A stretch of 64,000 bases of DNA from Argyresthia goedartella (taxonomy: Eukaryota; Arthropoda; Insecta; Lepidoptera; Argyresthiidae), in NCBI GenBank assembly GCA_949825045.1, contig OX463820.1:3732501-3796500 (forward strand), written 5' to 3'. Below are positions 45,249 through 57,648 of this stretch, piece by piece. Position numbers and translations under genes: made by a program. The notes under the pieces were generated by a model, which was not told where the DNA came from, did not search any database, and saw nothing but the letters and a program-made list of their open reading frames with translations. How positions within the stretch are numbered: position 1 is the stretch's first letter; every line of letters begins with the position of its first letter.

Positions 45249-45848
45249 GTGTGTTGTGAGTGGTAAATGTTATCCAAATGCCAAATTTGTGTGTCCACGG
45301 GTTTCAGAGATAATCCTAGTCGTGCTTGAATTAATTAAAAAATAGGCACATGCGTCGGTTTGCTCATGGATTAGGGTTAGAAAGAAGTGATTGTGTAAAT
45401 GCCCCTTTAATTACTCTGTCTGTGTTGTCTATGGTATCATGGTCGCCGAAAGTCGCCTGCCTGTCATCAATCAAATTCGTAGTTTTTCGATTGGTCGTCA
45501 TTCATCGAATGAAGTCAAATATCTCTCGTCCTAGAGAACTAGATTATGATTATTTATCAAATTCCTCTGGATATGCTCTCTGAACTCTTATTGCCATTAT
45601 AACGCCCTTCAACATTCGTGGTGTATTCCATCGATCAACTGCGAGCATCCCATTCGAGTACGTCCCGTCTATTCTGTATAAACAATTGACCCCCGGAGCT
45701 GTGATGGAAACTGCCTGCAGCAGGACTACGAGACGCGGAAAATCAGCAGTTGAAGGATACAAATGATACAGCGTGAGTAGCGTCGTGTTGAAGCGAGAAC
45801 TGTTTGATCTGCGACGCTGGTCGTGGTTTATGAAGTCGTGACGGTGAT
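45249..45848 (+). promoter_or_regulatory. Upstream region / probable 5' UTR of sina
   Basis: No independent gene is supported, and the open frames on both strands show no domain. A CAGCGTGAGT donor-like string lies near 45770. In Drosophila the sina intron lies in the 5' UTR, so a leader exon may lie here or further upstream. Transcription start not located. Confidence 0.3.
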
Positions 45849-46700
45849 ATGAGCACAAACAACAAACGGCGTGGAGGAGCTAGCGCTCCAGGTGTAGTCG
45901 TGCCCAGCGTCCCTGCAGCCCTCGTTAACGTGCCCACAGCCATGTCTGCAGACCTCGCCTCCCTATTCGAGTGCCCCGTGTGCTTCGATTATGTCCTGCC
46001 TCCCATCCTGCAGTGCCAGAGTGGACATCTCGTCTGCTCCAGCTGCCGGCCCAAGCTGTCCTGCTGCCCCACCTGCCGTGGTCCCCTTGGTAACATCCGC
46101 AACCTTGCTATGGAAAAAGTTGCTAGCAATGTAATGTTTCCCTGCAAACACTCCAACACAGGCTGCACTATCACTCTTGTTCATACAGAGAAAGCGGAGC
46201 ATGAAGAAGCTTGTGAGTTCAGACCATACTCCTGCCCATGTCCGGGAGCATCCTGCAAGTGGCAAGGTGGACTTGACCAAGTCATGCCTCATCTGATGAT
46301 GTCTCACAAAAGTATCACAACACTTCAGGGTGAAGATATTGTGTTTCTAGCAACAGATATCAACCTTCCTGGGGCTGTAGACTGGGTGATGATGCAGTCA
46401 TGTTTCAACCACCATTTCATGTTGGTATTGGAGAAGCAAGAGAAGTTTGACGGTCACCAGCAATTTTTTGCTATTGTCCAACTAATAGGTTCTCGTAAAG
46501 AAGCAGAGAACTTTGCCTACCGACTGGAATTGAATGGACATCGGCGGCGCCTCACCTGGGAAGCCATGCCTCGCTCGATTCACGAAGGAGTCTCTTCTGC
46601 TATCATGAATTCCGACTGTCTTGTATTTGATACATCACTAGCACAACTATTTGCTGATAATGGCAACCTTGGTATCAATGTCACAATTTCTATTGCATAA
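45849..46700 (+). CDS. sina: SIAH-type E3 ubiquitin ligase (seven in absentia)
   Basis: 283 codons in one uninterrupted frame, ATG 45849 to TAA 46698. After a low-complexity N-terminus, residues 41-76 form a C3HC4 RING ([26 protein letters not shown]) with C42, C45, C56, H60, C63, C66, C73 and C76. Residues ~93-153 are the SIAH-type zinc finger pair ([27 protein letters not shown]). Residues ~155-282 are the substrate-binding domain ([35 protein letters not shown]). Length and order match animal SIAH1/Sina. It transfers ubiquitin from an E2 to substrates such as transcriptional repressors, including Tramtrack in fly photoreceptors. A retrocopy is possible, but the intact frame and long 3' UTR favour the real gene. 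Confidence 0.93.
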   Translation: MSTNNKRRGGASAPGVVVPSVPAALVNVPTAMSADLASLFECPVCFDYVLPPILQCQSGHLVCSSCRPKLSCCPTCRGPLGNIRNLAMEKVASNVMFPCKHSNTGCTITLVHTEKAEHEEACEFRPYSCPCPGASCKWQGGLDQVMPHLMMSHKSITTLQGEDIVFLATDINLPGAVDWVMMQSCFNHHFMLVLEKQEKFDGHQQFFAIVQLIGSRKEAENFAYRLELNGHRRRLTWEAMPRSIHEGVSSAIMNSDCLVFDTSLAQLFADNGNLGINVTISIA

Positions 46701-46740
46701 CCATGGATATTGGAACCATGTTCTTGTTTTACAGTACAAT

Positions 46741-46746
46741 AATAAA
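46741..46746 (+). terminator. Polyadenylation signal of sina (proximal)
   Basis: AATAAA 41 nt after the sina stop codon. Further AATAAA motifs lie near 47183 and beyond, so longer 3' UTR forms are possible. Confidence 0.5.
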
Positions 46747-47984
46747 GTGCGATCACCATTCTATTGATCATGGATGTAATACTATATACGTCCTGAACAA
46801 AACAGAACTGATGTGTGTAATATAAAAATTAATAAGAGAAATATCAGTTGTCTCAATTATGGTAGCTTTGTAACAACAACATTTTAGTTTTGGTGATGGT
46901 GGCAGGAGCCAATGAGGAAAGGATTGAGGAAACCAATATGAAATAAGCCAAATAGTTATTTCACTCCGAATAAGATTGTATATATTGAAGGTGTGTTCAT
47001 TTGTATAGATTTAGTAGCAGAGAGATAAAAGAGACGCATTGCCTTGTATAGTTTATGAAAACAAATTGTGAATTTGTGTACACTCTTAGTTACAGCAGAT
47101 GTTGTTTTAAAAGTGATAGCTAAATTCCAAATAATGAACAAACTTATATTACTCGAATATCTGTTATATTAATTTCATAAATAATAAAACTTGTGGTTTA
47201 GAGAAATATGTTGTGGCATAAATTATCTTTCACAAACATTAGACACCACAAACCTCTGCACTGAAAGAGCTTCAGCAGAGAATAAATAATTACTGCCAAT
47301 AGATAGTCATACAATTATCTTTTCAGAGACTTATGTTTCTGTGACCATGTGAATACTACAAAGTACTAAGATTTATATATTGCTGAAATAATTCAATATG
47401 TAGCCAATTCAATATTTATTGTAAATTACGTAGATATAAATACACAATAGGTTACCTTTTACCAGAATACATTTAAGTTTCCTTTAGTTAAAATTTGTAA
47501 GTTTTGGTGAGTCTGTTGTCTTAGTTTTAGTATTGACATTTTTTTACTTATATATCTGAGCCCATGTAACTTGACTATTTTTGTATATTGGCCGTAACTT
47601 TTTTTAAATTTGTATATGCTTAAATTTAAGAAGAGTTTCTTTCTCTATACTTATACTGGAATGGATTTGTCTAATTTCCGCTTTCGTAGACCTGGTAAAA
47701 GTTTATGAAAAATATAGTTTGAATAAAATTTTATAATGTAACATAATTGTTTCAATTAAACAGTGCAATATTAGGTATGAATCATTTGTTTCCATAAAGA
47801 AGGCAACAAAAACTTAGTAAAACTCAACATAGATAAATTTAATGCTACAATGCATTTACATAGGAGTGGAACTAGCATACTCAATTTGGATTTGGATCAA
47901 ATAAGTGCAACATCAATAGTTTTGGTCAGTGTCGATAAGGGGGTGGAACTAGTGTCTTTTAATATGTAATCTGAATAAACTCGA
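46747..47984 (+). other. Downstream of sina; possible extended 3' UTR
   Basis: AT-rich, no coding frame, with several AATAAA motifs (for example 47183-47188). It is unusually free of recognisable repeats for this window, which fits a long 3' UTR. Confidence 0.35.
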
Positions 47985-49085
47985 AAGACTTTAGAATCCC
48001 GGGATTCGGTTTATCTTCGGGCTGCGCAAGTATGACCATGTCTCCCAATATCGCAATAACCTAGGGAGGCTTCCGATTCGTCTTTGCCGTGATATGCACC
48101 AGTAACCAGAGTATCCACTCTAGTTACCAAGACTTACTCGAGGCGTTCAGAAGTAAACATGTGAATCCTTTCTCAAGCCGACTTTACCGTCCACTATGTA
48201 CTCGCTGCTTGGGTTTCAGCTCTATCGGAACGACAGAATTGGGAAGGCTGATGGCGGCGTAGCCATTTACCTTTGCTCGGATATTCCTTGCAGAGTGAGT
48301 ACACCGAATCTGCAAAACATCTTTTTCTTGAAATCTGTCTTCACCATTACTTTTAATTAGGTACTTACACAGTTCTGTTGGGGGTTCTCCATATTCCCTC
48401 AGTTCGTATTGATTATTTCGACTCTTTCGAGTCTTTGCTCACTCAGCTGTCTCCTCTTTACAATGATACCCTCATTCTTGGTGAAGTTAGTAAGTACCTA
48501 CCTAAGTACATATTTTCTCAAAAATGATTCCCGCTCTGTTAAACTCCAGTCCATTTTAAATTCTTTAAATCAAAATAGCATATTCTTCCTCTCAACGCAA
48601 CTCATTTTCAACCACACTGCACTCCTTCCCTCCTCGATCTCATGATCGTTTCGAATTTGAAAAGGATGCGACCCATGATGGACAGTTTAACTCTCATTTT
48701 TCTTTCATGACCCAGAGCAGAGCAAAATGTATCCATATTCGTAGCTTCAAGGGTAGGTATTGATACTGCATCCCTTAAATCTGATGCCGCGTCAATCGAC
48801 TGGTCCCCTGTTATATCCGGTGGGATTGTGGATGAGAAGATCCACCATTTCAACGCAATGATTCTGAGACTGTTCGACAGCATGCACCGGTTAAGAAGGT
48901 CAAGGTAAAAGACCTTCCAGAACCCTGGCTCACTGACGCTATTTTAAGCGCTTGATGGCTAAACGGAATAGTCGAAAAATCACTGTAATAGCATTCCTCG
49001 ACTTCAGCAGCGCCTTTAACTGCGTCGATTTCGACATTCTCGTAATTAACTGCTACCGTCCGATCACAGTGGTCAAACAGTTTCA
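47985..49085 (+). pseudogene. Rearranged LINE fragments (endonuclease and RT pieces)
   Basis: 47985-48100 matches the RT tail at 57265-57400 (GGGATTCGGTTTATCTTCGG, CTGCGCAAGTATGACCATG). 48200-48290 encodes an endonuclease piece (LYRNDRIGKADGGVAIYLCS) and 48410-48490 another (FDSFESLLTQLSPLYND, TLILG). 48905-49060 has KDLPEPWLTDAIL and FLDFSSAFNCVDFDILV, the RT motif A. The pieces are out of normal order and separated by deletions: dead LINE debris of the same family as 56110-57648. Confidence 0.7.
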
Positions 49086-50165
49086 TTCCCAATTGCTAGT
49101 AAGGATAAATTTAAAGCTGGTCCATTATTTTATAGGCCTATTACATCCCATAGACTAGAGACATATACGAAAAACTTAAATATAAATTTGCCAGTACCGG
49201 ATTTTAATGAACAGAACCAAAACAAAATCTACCCAGACTTCTTCAACATTAATCAAACAGAATTCAATAAAGTTTTTAAATTAAAGAAAGTCAATGGCTA
49301 CAACGGTAAATCTAATTTTAATGAATTTCATTAAAAATAATCCAAAACTTTCAAGTTGGTTTGTAGAACTGCAACATTAACTTACATATTAATAGAAAAA
49401 TACAAAATTCAGATAATAGAATGAAAACTGTTTGGCAAATAATAAACCTTGAAACTGGCAAAGTTATACCAAAGGACAATGATTTCTGCTTAAAGATAGG
49501 TGATGATGTTGTTAAATCCAAAGCTGATGTTGCTCGAACTTTCGAAACATTGTTCACCAATATACCCTTAATCACAACAGACCGTCTAAAATCATCTCCA
49601 TATGAATATGCTCTGCTCAAGTCGGGAGATAAGGGTGATCCTTCAAATTTCAGACCATTATCTGTTCTTCCAGCACTAAGTAAAATATTTGAAAAGATTA
49701 TACGCAATCAAATGCTCTCACACTTCAACCGTACAAAACAACTCCACGCCAAACAATACGGTTTCACTAGCGGTAAATCGACTACGGATGCAGGTATTAC
49801 CCTTATATCTCATATTTATTCTACATGGGAGGCCGCACAGGATGCTATCGGAGTTTTTTGCGATCTGTCGAAGGCATTTGATTGTGTAGTTCATGTTACG
49901 CTATTAAATAAATTAAATCATTACGGAGTTAAAAATAAAGCGTTGGATCTACTAAGATCATACCTAAACAATAGAATTCAAAAGGCAGAAGTCAAAGGCG
50001 TTAAATCTGATGGATCGGGTGTAAAAATTGGCGTTCCACAGGGTTACATATTAGGCCCTTTCTTATTCCTGGTATATATTAACGATCTGTCTTTCATTGT
50101 GGAGAATTTGACTGACATAGTGTTGTTTGCTTATGATTCTTCAATGTTCTTCAACACACCGAAAA
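49086..50165 (+). pseudogene. CR1-like LINE, copy 3 (internally deleted RT)
   Basis: From about 49390 the frame reads KTVWQIINLETGK, then jumps by an internal deletion (SSPYEYALLKSGDKGDPSNF) to NFRPLSVLPALSK, FGFTSGKSTTDAG, catalytic FCDLSKAFD and GVPQGYILGP. The YADD-type motif reads FAYDSS, with its first catalytic Asp replaced by Tyr. Homology ends near 50165, inside RT. Relative of copies 1 and 2, but clearly older. 49086-49390 is AT-rich and unclassified. Confidence 0.75.
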
Positions 50166-50843
50166 CCAGAAGTGTTTCATATTTGATCAACGGTCTTTTC
50201 GACTCCTGGGTGTTCATGTTCATCACGAAACACCCGAAGTAGGCTAAGCCTATGGCCTTTGGGGATGTAACACAGGAGTCGGGTGGATTCACCCGTAGGT
50301 GAATGTTTAACATAGAGAAAGTCGTATTTAACGACGTAACGTATCGCATCCAGTTCCCCGTCAGTAATTTTGACCGAACATCAGAAGTCCAAGCTCAAGG
50401 TTTGTCAGAGAGCGATGGAGCACAGCATCTTGAGAGTAAATATTTGCAATTAAACTTTTACCAGTTATCAACATAAACATAGATAATCAAAGTACGCCTA
50501 TCTGCCACCCTGCAATCGACTGTAGGAAAGCATTTAGAGGTGATAAATTCAATTGTGAACACATCGATCACGCGACGGGCCCGTGCACCAGCTGACCGTG
50601 CAAGTGCAGACGACTCTCACGGCTACGCGAGTGACATAAGCACCAACATCGCGTGCGCAGCCCCTGCAAGGACCAACACCTGCGTGACTCACCGCGCCCG
50701 GCCATCGCCACCTGCCTAGGAGAAAACTACTTGCTAGAAGTGATAGCGGTACGTGAGTGCGAATTGTCTCTGTGAGGACAAATCAAACGTCTTTACTTTT
50801 TGAAGAACATTTCTTGACACCTGTTTACCAAAATATATACATT
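50166..50843 (+). other. Probable 5' leader of CR1-like copy 2
   Basis: 50190-50400 is distinct from the preceding RT debris and contains short inverted phrases (TTCACCCGTAGGTGAA). 50560-50730 is GC-rich. No protein is seen. By position it should hold the 5' UTR of the LINE at 50844, but the 5' end is not defined. Confidence 0.35.
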
Positions 50844-51635
50844 ATGTTGACCGGCCCGTTCTTCCTATGTGCCGCCTGCTGCGAAGAAATACATGAACTG
50901 GAGTACTACGACTGTATCAGCTGTGACAACCGACACAAGCTATGTGTGTACGACTCCCTCAAGCCGCAGTCCTCGGGCCAAGCAAATCTAACCTGTATAT
51001 GCCCAGAGTGCAAGTGTAAGAAGGGTAATGCCTCCTTCTCTCGGACAAAGGATAGGTATATAATGTACAGCGATGAACTTGGAAAAAATATGGGTTTACA
51101 ACTTAGTCAGCGCGTGGGCCAGGCAATATTAAATAACTGTATGCCTGGCGCCACATATTCACAAATATTAAACAAAGTGTTGTCATCGCAGTTTTTAGAA
51201 CCAACCACCCTAATTATTTTAATTGGTAGAAGGGAAAATGTACCTAAAAAACTAATTACTAAATACTTTTCCAAATTAAATTCTTTACAAAATGTAGATA
51301 GAATAATCTTGTTTGCGTTTCCCTTCAGCCAATCTTTGTCACAACATGAAAATCATATAAGACATGATTATAATACATTTATACACACATTGACATGTCG
51401 TCATACTGAAAAATTTCATTTCATAGACACCAATATTTGTATTGGAAAATATTTTTATTTGACTAAGGATAGGTATTACCTATCTAGGTTTTATACAAAA
51501 CAGATAGCACAGTCACTATCTTATTTTATTTCGAACTCAGTCAAGTTTTTGACTAATGAAACGCCTGCTTCTATTGAGCAGTGTAATAATAATGACATGT
51601 ACTCCTTGGAATCTGTTCCAAGCTCTTTAAATTAA
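50844..51635 (+). CDS. LINE ORF1: PHD-like zinc finger + SGNH-esterase-like domain
   Basis: 263 codons from ATG 50844; the frame is open 29 codons further upstream. Residues 9-56 show C9-x2-C12, C24-x2-C27, H31-x2-C34 and C53-x2-C56, a C4HC3 pattern like a PHD finger. From residue ~62 (NASFSRTKDRYIMYSDELGK) it continues with the esterase-like domain (IGRREN, DRYYLSRFY), then the natural C-terminus VPSSLN. PHD plus esterase is the known ORF1 architecture of CR1-like elements. Likely role: RNA/chromatin binding during retrotransposition. The Tyr where His is expected makes hydrolase activity uncertain. Confidence 0.75.
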   Translation: MLTGPFFLCAACCEEIHELEYYDCISCDNRHKLCVYDSLKPQSSGQANLTCICPECKCKKGNASFSRTKDRYIMYSDELGKNMGLQLSQRVGQAILNNCMPGATYSQILNKVLSSQFLEPTTLIILIGRRENVPKKLITKYFSKLNSLQNVDRIILFAFPFSQSLSQHENHIRHDYNTFIHTLTCRHTEKFHFIDTNICIGKYFYLTKDRYYLSRFYTKQIAQSLSYFISNSVKFLTNETPASIEQCNNNDMYSLESVPSSLN

Positions 51636-51639
51636 CCCA

Positions 51640-54516
51640 TAGGACAACAGAGAGTAACTCTGGCAGTAATATTAATATTTGTATAAAAATACCTTCATCT
51701 TGCCCATTAAATCAAGTTACTAGTAATGAAAAATGTAAAAGTAAGAATATTTTAAACGTGGTTCATCAAAATATACAGGGCATGTTAAGTAAAGAACTGG
51801 AAATTGAGTTATTCATGAACTGTAATAATATTGATATTTTATGTACAACAGAGCACTTTTTAAAGAGTTATCAGTTCATGTTCAACTTTAATAACCACCA
51901 AGTTGCTAGTTCGTTCAACAGAAAAACAGCTGATCGCGGTGGCTCCTTAATACTTGTAAATAATAGTTTTAAATATAAGGAACGAGTTGACATAGTGAGC
52001 CTGTCTGTTGAGCGTACCATGGAAATAGCCTGTATTGAACTTGAACAACTTATTGTAATGAGCGTAGACCACCAGATTCATCCTTTGATTTATTCGAAAA
52101 GAAAATGGATGAAGTGTTGATTAAAATCAGCGATAAAAACAATTGTTTTATAATTTGTGGTGATTTTAATGTTAATCTGCAAGGATAATAATATTTGTAC
52201 TAGATTAAAATCTTTATTTTTATGTCACAACATGAACTATCTGTTTTTGGAGCCTACTAGAATTACTGCAACATCTGCTACCTGCATTGACAATATATTT
52301 ACTAACATTACGCCCATTTTCAAATCGGTCATCAATAAATTAACCTCTGATCACTCTGGTCAGATAGGTATATTCAATATTAAAATAAAAAAGGACCAAA
52401 AAGAGGATATTACATGTGTGCCCGTTAGTGACACTCGGCTTGAACACTACAGGAATAATATTTTAGATAAACTATGGGAAATACCATACAGTGACGATCC
52501 AAATTTGTTGTACAACTCATTAACCTTGTCAAAAATGAATATGATACGGAATTTAAATCAAAAACTATAAAAGTTAATAACAAAGCTTTGTTTAGTGATT
52601 GGGCGACAGTTGGAATTCATAGGAGCAGACGAAGATTATATGAACTCTATGAAGAGAAATCATATAACAAAAATACGGCCTTTCTAGATTATGTTCGTAG
52701 TTATACAAAAATGTTTAAACGCGTTTGTGCCGTAGCTAAATCTAATTTCATTAAAAACAAAATTGAATCTAGTAGCAATGTAATGAAAACTACTTGGCAA
52801 ATTATAAACAGAGAGACTGGAAAGGCCAAAGCTACACACAATAACTTCAAGCTTAAGATAGATAATCAATTGCTAAGTACAGACCTAGAAGTAGCAAAAG
52901 CTTTCGAAAATTTCTCGGACATTCCAGTTTCAACAACCAAGTCTTTAAATTCATCTCCCGCTGCTGCTGAATCTATACTTAAACAAAACTTTGAGGATTG
53001 TAAAACAGATTTTAAATTTAGGCACGTAAATAATGAAGACATTGTAAAAGCGTTTAAATCCCTGGAAATGAAAAAGACAGCTGACGCCCATGGTCTATCA
53101 GTAAAAAATATTAGTTCCATTGTAGATTGTATTGCACCTCACCTTTGTTGTATATTTAATCAATGTATAGATAATGGTGTGTTTCCTGACTTGATGAAAC
53201 TTTTTAGACCCATATCGATACTACCAACGCTTAGCAAAATATTTGAAAAACTCATACTTAATCAATTGCAAAGTCATTTTTATCTCAATAATTTAATTCA
53301 TATTGCTCAGTTTGGTTTCACAAAGGGTCGTTCAACAGCCGATGCTGGTGTTGAACTAATCGACAATATTTTTGATGCCTGGGAAGACGCAATGGATGCA
53401 ATAGGTGTCTTCTGCGATCTATCCAAGGCTTTTGATTGCGTCCATCATGACACTCTTGACAGGAAGTTACGCCATTATGGTATAAAAGATCAGGCACTTG
53501 GCCTTCTGGAGTCATATCTAACAGATAGGGTTCAGATGGTCGATGTTAATGGGAAAAGATCACCTGGGTCTTCAATAAGTATGGGCATACCGCAAGGTTC
53601 AATTCTTGGTCCTTTCTTGTTTTTAGTATATATTAATGATTTACCTTACCTTGTTAAAGCAAAACATGGGTTAATATTGTTTGCCGATGATACTTCTTTG
53701 ATATTTAAAGTTAAAAGACAGCAATCAAATTATGACGAGGTAAACAATGCTATCTCTAGTATAGTGAACTGGTTTACTGTTAACAATTTATTACTTAATG
53801 AAAAGAAAACTAAATGTATTAAATTCGTGTTACCCAATGTGAACCCGGTAACTACAGACATATTTATAAAAGGACAGAGATTGGACCTTGTGCAGTCGAC
53901 TGTCTTTTTGGGCATTACTTTAGACGCCAAACTACAATGGGATCCTCATATAAATAATTTGTCGAACAGACTGAGTTCGGCAGCGTTGCAGTTAAAAAAA
54001 TTAGAGCTCCTACCGACGTAGACACCGCTAGACTAGTCTACTTTAGTTACTTTCATAGTCTAATGAATGACCTATGGTATTTTATTGTGGGGTCACGCTG
54101 CGAATGCTAATAGTATATTAATTCTGCAGAAACGGGCTGTTCGTGCAATTTATAGATTAGGGCCTAGAGTGTCACTGAGGGAAAAGTTTAAAGAAATCAA
54201 TATTCTGACATTTGTGTCTCAATATATCTATGACAATCTTGTGTATGTAAAAAGAAATATAACTAATTTTCAGAAGTACAGTGATATACACAATTTTAAT
54301 ACTAGAAATAAAGACAAGTTGGTTGCTTATGTAAGCCGACTACATAAAATTAGTAATTCTTTTAAAGGCAATTGTATACGCTATTACAATAAGGTCCCTA
54401 CTGATATTAAAAACTTACCTTTAGACAAGTTTAAAATAATAATAAAACAGAAATTGTATAAAAAAGGTTACTATAGGATATCTGATTACTTAGAGGACAG
54501 ATGTCCATGGGAATAG
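51640..54516 (+). pseudogene. LINE ORF2 endonuclease-RT, multiple indels
   Basis: Compared with copy 1 it has lost 4 nt near 52065 (before the PPDSS block), 2 nt near 52180 (just after GDFNVN), 4 nt near 52519, 3 nt near 52915, 51 nt near 53200 (in frame, removing LSKVIPLFKAGS and neighbours), 1 nt near 53987, and gained 4 nt near 54066. RT motifs A (FCDLSKAFD) and C (FADDTS) remain. The two codons that are stops in copy 1 are sense here (TTA, TAC). Not functional. Confidence 0.85.
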
Positions 54517-54613
54517 ATTGTTTGAGTAACAGGCTGTTTCGATATATAATTAGCATTCATTTTGTAATTTGACAATATTTTATTTAAAAAAGGAAACGCA
54601 AAAGATGCGACGA

Positions 54614-54647
54614 CTGTGGAGTTTCTTCGGTGAGCTCTTCTCCACAG
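54614..54647 (+). promoter_or_regulatory. 3' UTR stem-loop of the CR1-like LINE (copy 2)
   Basis: The same 8-bp stem as in copy 1 (CTGTGGAG/CTCCACAG), followed ~100 nt later by the TGATTT-repeat tail. Surrounding 3' UTR 54517-54760. Confidence 0.6.
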
Positions 54648-54806
54648 ATTCCACCATTGTGTAAGTGAACTCACCCAAAAAAATGTAATGACGGATCTAA
54701 GTGATGTAACAACATCCTATGAAAATAAATGATTTTTGATTTGATTTGATTTGGTAAAGGAGATAACAGCAATAACCCCGTTCGACCAAATACACACCTA
54801 GAGCAC

Positions 54807-55454
54807 ATGAACGTGACCTACAGGAAAGATAGGGTGCCTGAATTAGATACATCACTCGAGTTTGGCGCTGCCTTGGATCTTACGATTCTACTGACAGAGC
54901 AACTAAGACAGGCAGTCAACGACCTATCCCTCCAAAATGAAGAAATTTTGCTACTCAGGAAGGAAGTAACAGAATTTAAAAATCTAATTAGCCTCCTGTC
55001 AACTGGCCAACCAAACCCAGAAAACGATATAAGCATGCAGCTCAAAGACCTAGAAATTAATGATCTCCGTTCCTCTGTAGCGGAACTACAGCAACAAGGA
55101 CTCAGAAATGAGCTAGAAATTGCAGGAGTTCCTGAGATTGAGAACGAAAATATTCGTCAACTGGTCCTGATAGCTGCTACCAAGATCGGAGTTGAGCTTA
55201 CCGAGTCAGATATTGACGGAATTCATCGAGCTGGACCCCGGCGATCGCCCCTGGCTCCATCCCCTACCAACCCCAAAAACTTGCGTCGGCTGATTGTAGT
55301 CAAACTAGTCCGCCGAGCCAAACGCGATGAGATGGTAAAAGCTGCAAAAGAAAGAAAAAACCTTACCTCGCAGGACTTCGTGCCCGGGACTTCTTCGGAG
55401 GTCTACATGAATGAGCGGCTGACCAAAGGTAAAATACAAACTGGGTACCGGTAA
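54807..55454 (+). pseudogene. LINE ORF1 fragment: coiled coil + RRM/FP25K-like
   Basis: 215 codons. Residues ~25-100 are coiled coil (LTEQLRQAVNDLSLQNEEIL). Residues ~100-215 (RNELEIAGVPEIENEN, DIDGIHRAGPRRS, LRRLIVVKLVRRAKRDEMV, VYMNERLT) match the RNA-binding half of insect LINE ORF1 proteins. The N-terminal zinc-finger region common in this group is missing. It starts directly after the tail of the preceding LINE, and its 3' end runs into ORF2 sequence without an endonuclease, so the element is a deletion derivative. Confidence 0.75.
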
Positions 55455-57648
55455 TGGAAGCCACCGAGGTGGAAAAGGCTGTCTTTGAATTCAACCAGAT
55501 TTTGGATAATGCTGTGGATAGACACACGAATTTGAAGCGGGTCAGTTGAATAAACTTATCCTTATATCATGGATAACACCAGGTTTGATGAGATGCATCA
55601 AACACCGTGACAAACTCCATCTCGAAACTCGGAAACATCCAAATGATCCAGTACATAAGCTGTTCTAAAGCAGATTCAGAAACTTTTGTGTGGAACTGCT
55701 TCGCAAACTTAAGTTTGCTCATGAAAGTTCTGAATTAGAAAGCAAAAAGAGTGATCCTAAAGGGCTCTGGAAAGTAATAAAGAATATCAGCAATTGTACA
55801 AAAAAAAAACCTCTTCAGCTTCTGAACTGATAAAAATAAAACTTGTTCCCCAAGAGTCGTTGGATCATTGTAACGACTACTTTGCCAATGTGGGCGAGAA
55901 TCTGGCAAGCCAACTGCTTCAAAAACAACAAAAATCACTAGGGGATGCCACTTCTGAGGTCATACTCAATGAGGTGGCTCCTGAATCCTTCTTCATGCAG
56001 CCAACGGACGTTTTAGTACGTAGGATCATCGCTAATCTAAACAACGACAGCTCCCCGGGTCATGATGGTCACACCCCAAAACTCATTAAAGAGATATGTA
56101 TTCAACTTGAGTAATGTTGGAATCGATGCGGTCAAGAAGGCGCTATTGGCAGTCAATTCGAAAACTGTAGGCGATGACAAAATTTGCCTTAAAATGCTAC
56201 TGACAATCCTTGACGAACTATTACCAGCAATAACACACGTTATAAACTTTTCTTTAGCTAATGGTGTCTTCCCCACAGTGTGGAAGAAAGCACTAGTCAT
56301 CCCACTACCCAAAACCTCCAGTCCCACCTCCTTTAAAGAGTACCGTCCCATTTCAATCCTGCCCATCCTCTCCAAAGTCCTTGAGACCATTGTCCATAAC
56401 CAGCTTTCCTACTACCTCTCCTCAAACAATCTGCTAAACACGTTCCAGTCACGATTCCGACCGGGTCATAGCACCGTCACGGCTCTGCTGAAAGTCACAG
56501 ATGACATCCAGCTAGCCATGGACCGCAAACAGCTTTCCGTGTTGGCTTTACTTAATTTCAGTAGTGCCTTCAACAGCGTAGATTTCGACATTCTCGTTGA
56601 GCTTCTCAGATCCCTGAACGTCTCTTCCTTCTCTGCCAGCTGGTTCGACTCTTATTTGAGGGATCGGCAACAGCGAATCAGGACGGAAGAGACATCCACT
56701 GAATGGTGTGACCTCCTTTCAGGCGTCCCTCAAGGTGGTATTCTTTCTCCTCTTCTATTCTCGATTTTCATAAACTCCATCTCGGACATCCTGTCTTCTT
56801 CATATCATCTTTATGCTGATGATCTCCAGATTTATCGCCACTTCTCTCATAACGATGTAAACTCTGCTGTGGAGGCATTGAACGCTGATCTGGAGGGGGT
56901 GAGAAGCTGGGCTTCATCCTTCGGACTCCTGGTTAACCCGAGCAAGTCCCAGGCCATGATTATAGGCACCAGACAATCTCTTAACTTGTTGCAGCAACAG
57001 CCCATTCCACCTGTCACTTTTAATGGTACCACAATCGTGTATAGCGATAAAGCTAAAAACCTGGGTCTTATCTTCGACAACCAGCTGTCCTGGTCATCGC
57101 ATGTCAATGAGGTCAGTCGACGAGTATTTGCTACTTTTCACTCTCTCAGGAAACTTCAGTACTTTTTGCCTCGACAGACCAAAATCACTCTCGCTCAGTC
57201 TCTCCTTTTACCTCTCATCGATTATGCTGATGTCTGCTGGGTCAGTGCTAACGAAGAATTACTGAACAAACTCGAACGACTTCAAAATCTCGGGATTCGG
57301 TTTATCTTTGGGCTGCGCAAATACGACCATGTATCACAGCATCGCAAAGAGCTGAAGTGGCTGCCAATACGTCTTCGTCGGGATTCTCACATCCTCTACA
57401 ACATTTTACGCAATCCACGCTAACCAACCTTCTTACGAGACCGTTTTCCATTTCTTTCTTCCAGCAGGCCTCGGAGAACTCACGCGCTTTCAATGCTCAC
57501 AACCCCACAGCATAACACCGCGTCCTATGAGCATGGGTTTAGATTCAGGGTCATTCAATTGTGGAATGCACTCCCCTGCACTATCAGGGACAGTCCTTCT
57601 CTTAATATATTTAAAAGTCGCGTGAAGAAGCATTACCTTTCTCTTTAG
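55455..57648 (+). pseudogene. LINE RT, endonuclease deleted, mosaic
   Basis: 55550-56110 holds the pre-RT linker (GLMRCIKHRDKLHLETRK, SRFRNFCVELLRKLKFAH, GHDGHTPKLIKE), similar in style to the minus-strand LINE at 1-1722. From ~56110 a different RT type takes over: VIPLPKTSSPTSFKEYRPIS, FRPGHSTVTALLK, motif A as LLNFSSAFNSVDFD, GVPQGGILSP and LYADDLQI. Motif A has Asn where the catalytic Asp belongs; the fragment at 49000 has FLDFSSAF. A frameshift at ~57420 separates the C-terminus (RPRRTHALSMLTTPQHN, FRVIQLWNALP), which ends at TAG 57648. Confidence 0.8.

Larger units (their letters stand above)
50844..54760 (+). mobile_element. CR1-like LINE, copy 2 (PHD-finger ORF1)
   Basis: ORF1 with PHD-like finger and esterase-like domain, broken ORF2, 3' UTR with the CTGTGGAG/CTCCACAG hairpin (54614-54647) and a TGATTT-type tail. 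It is nearly identical to copy 1 from about 51026 onward and unrelated before that. Its ORF1 is intact, whereas ORF2 carries several small indels, so the damage pattern is the opposite of copy 1. Confidence 0.8.

Noticed and set aside
45963..46307. Minus-strand frames opposite sina
   Set aside because: They are GC-driven shadows of the conserved SIAH coding sequence.
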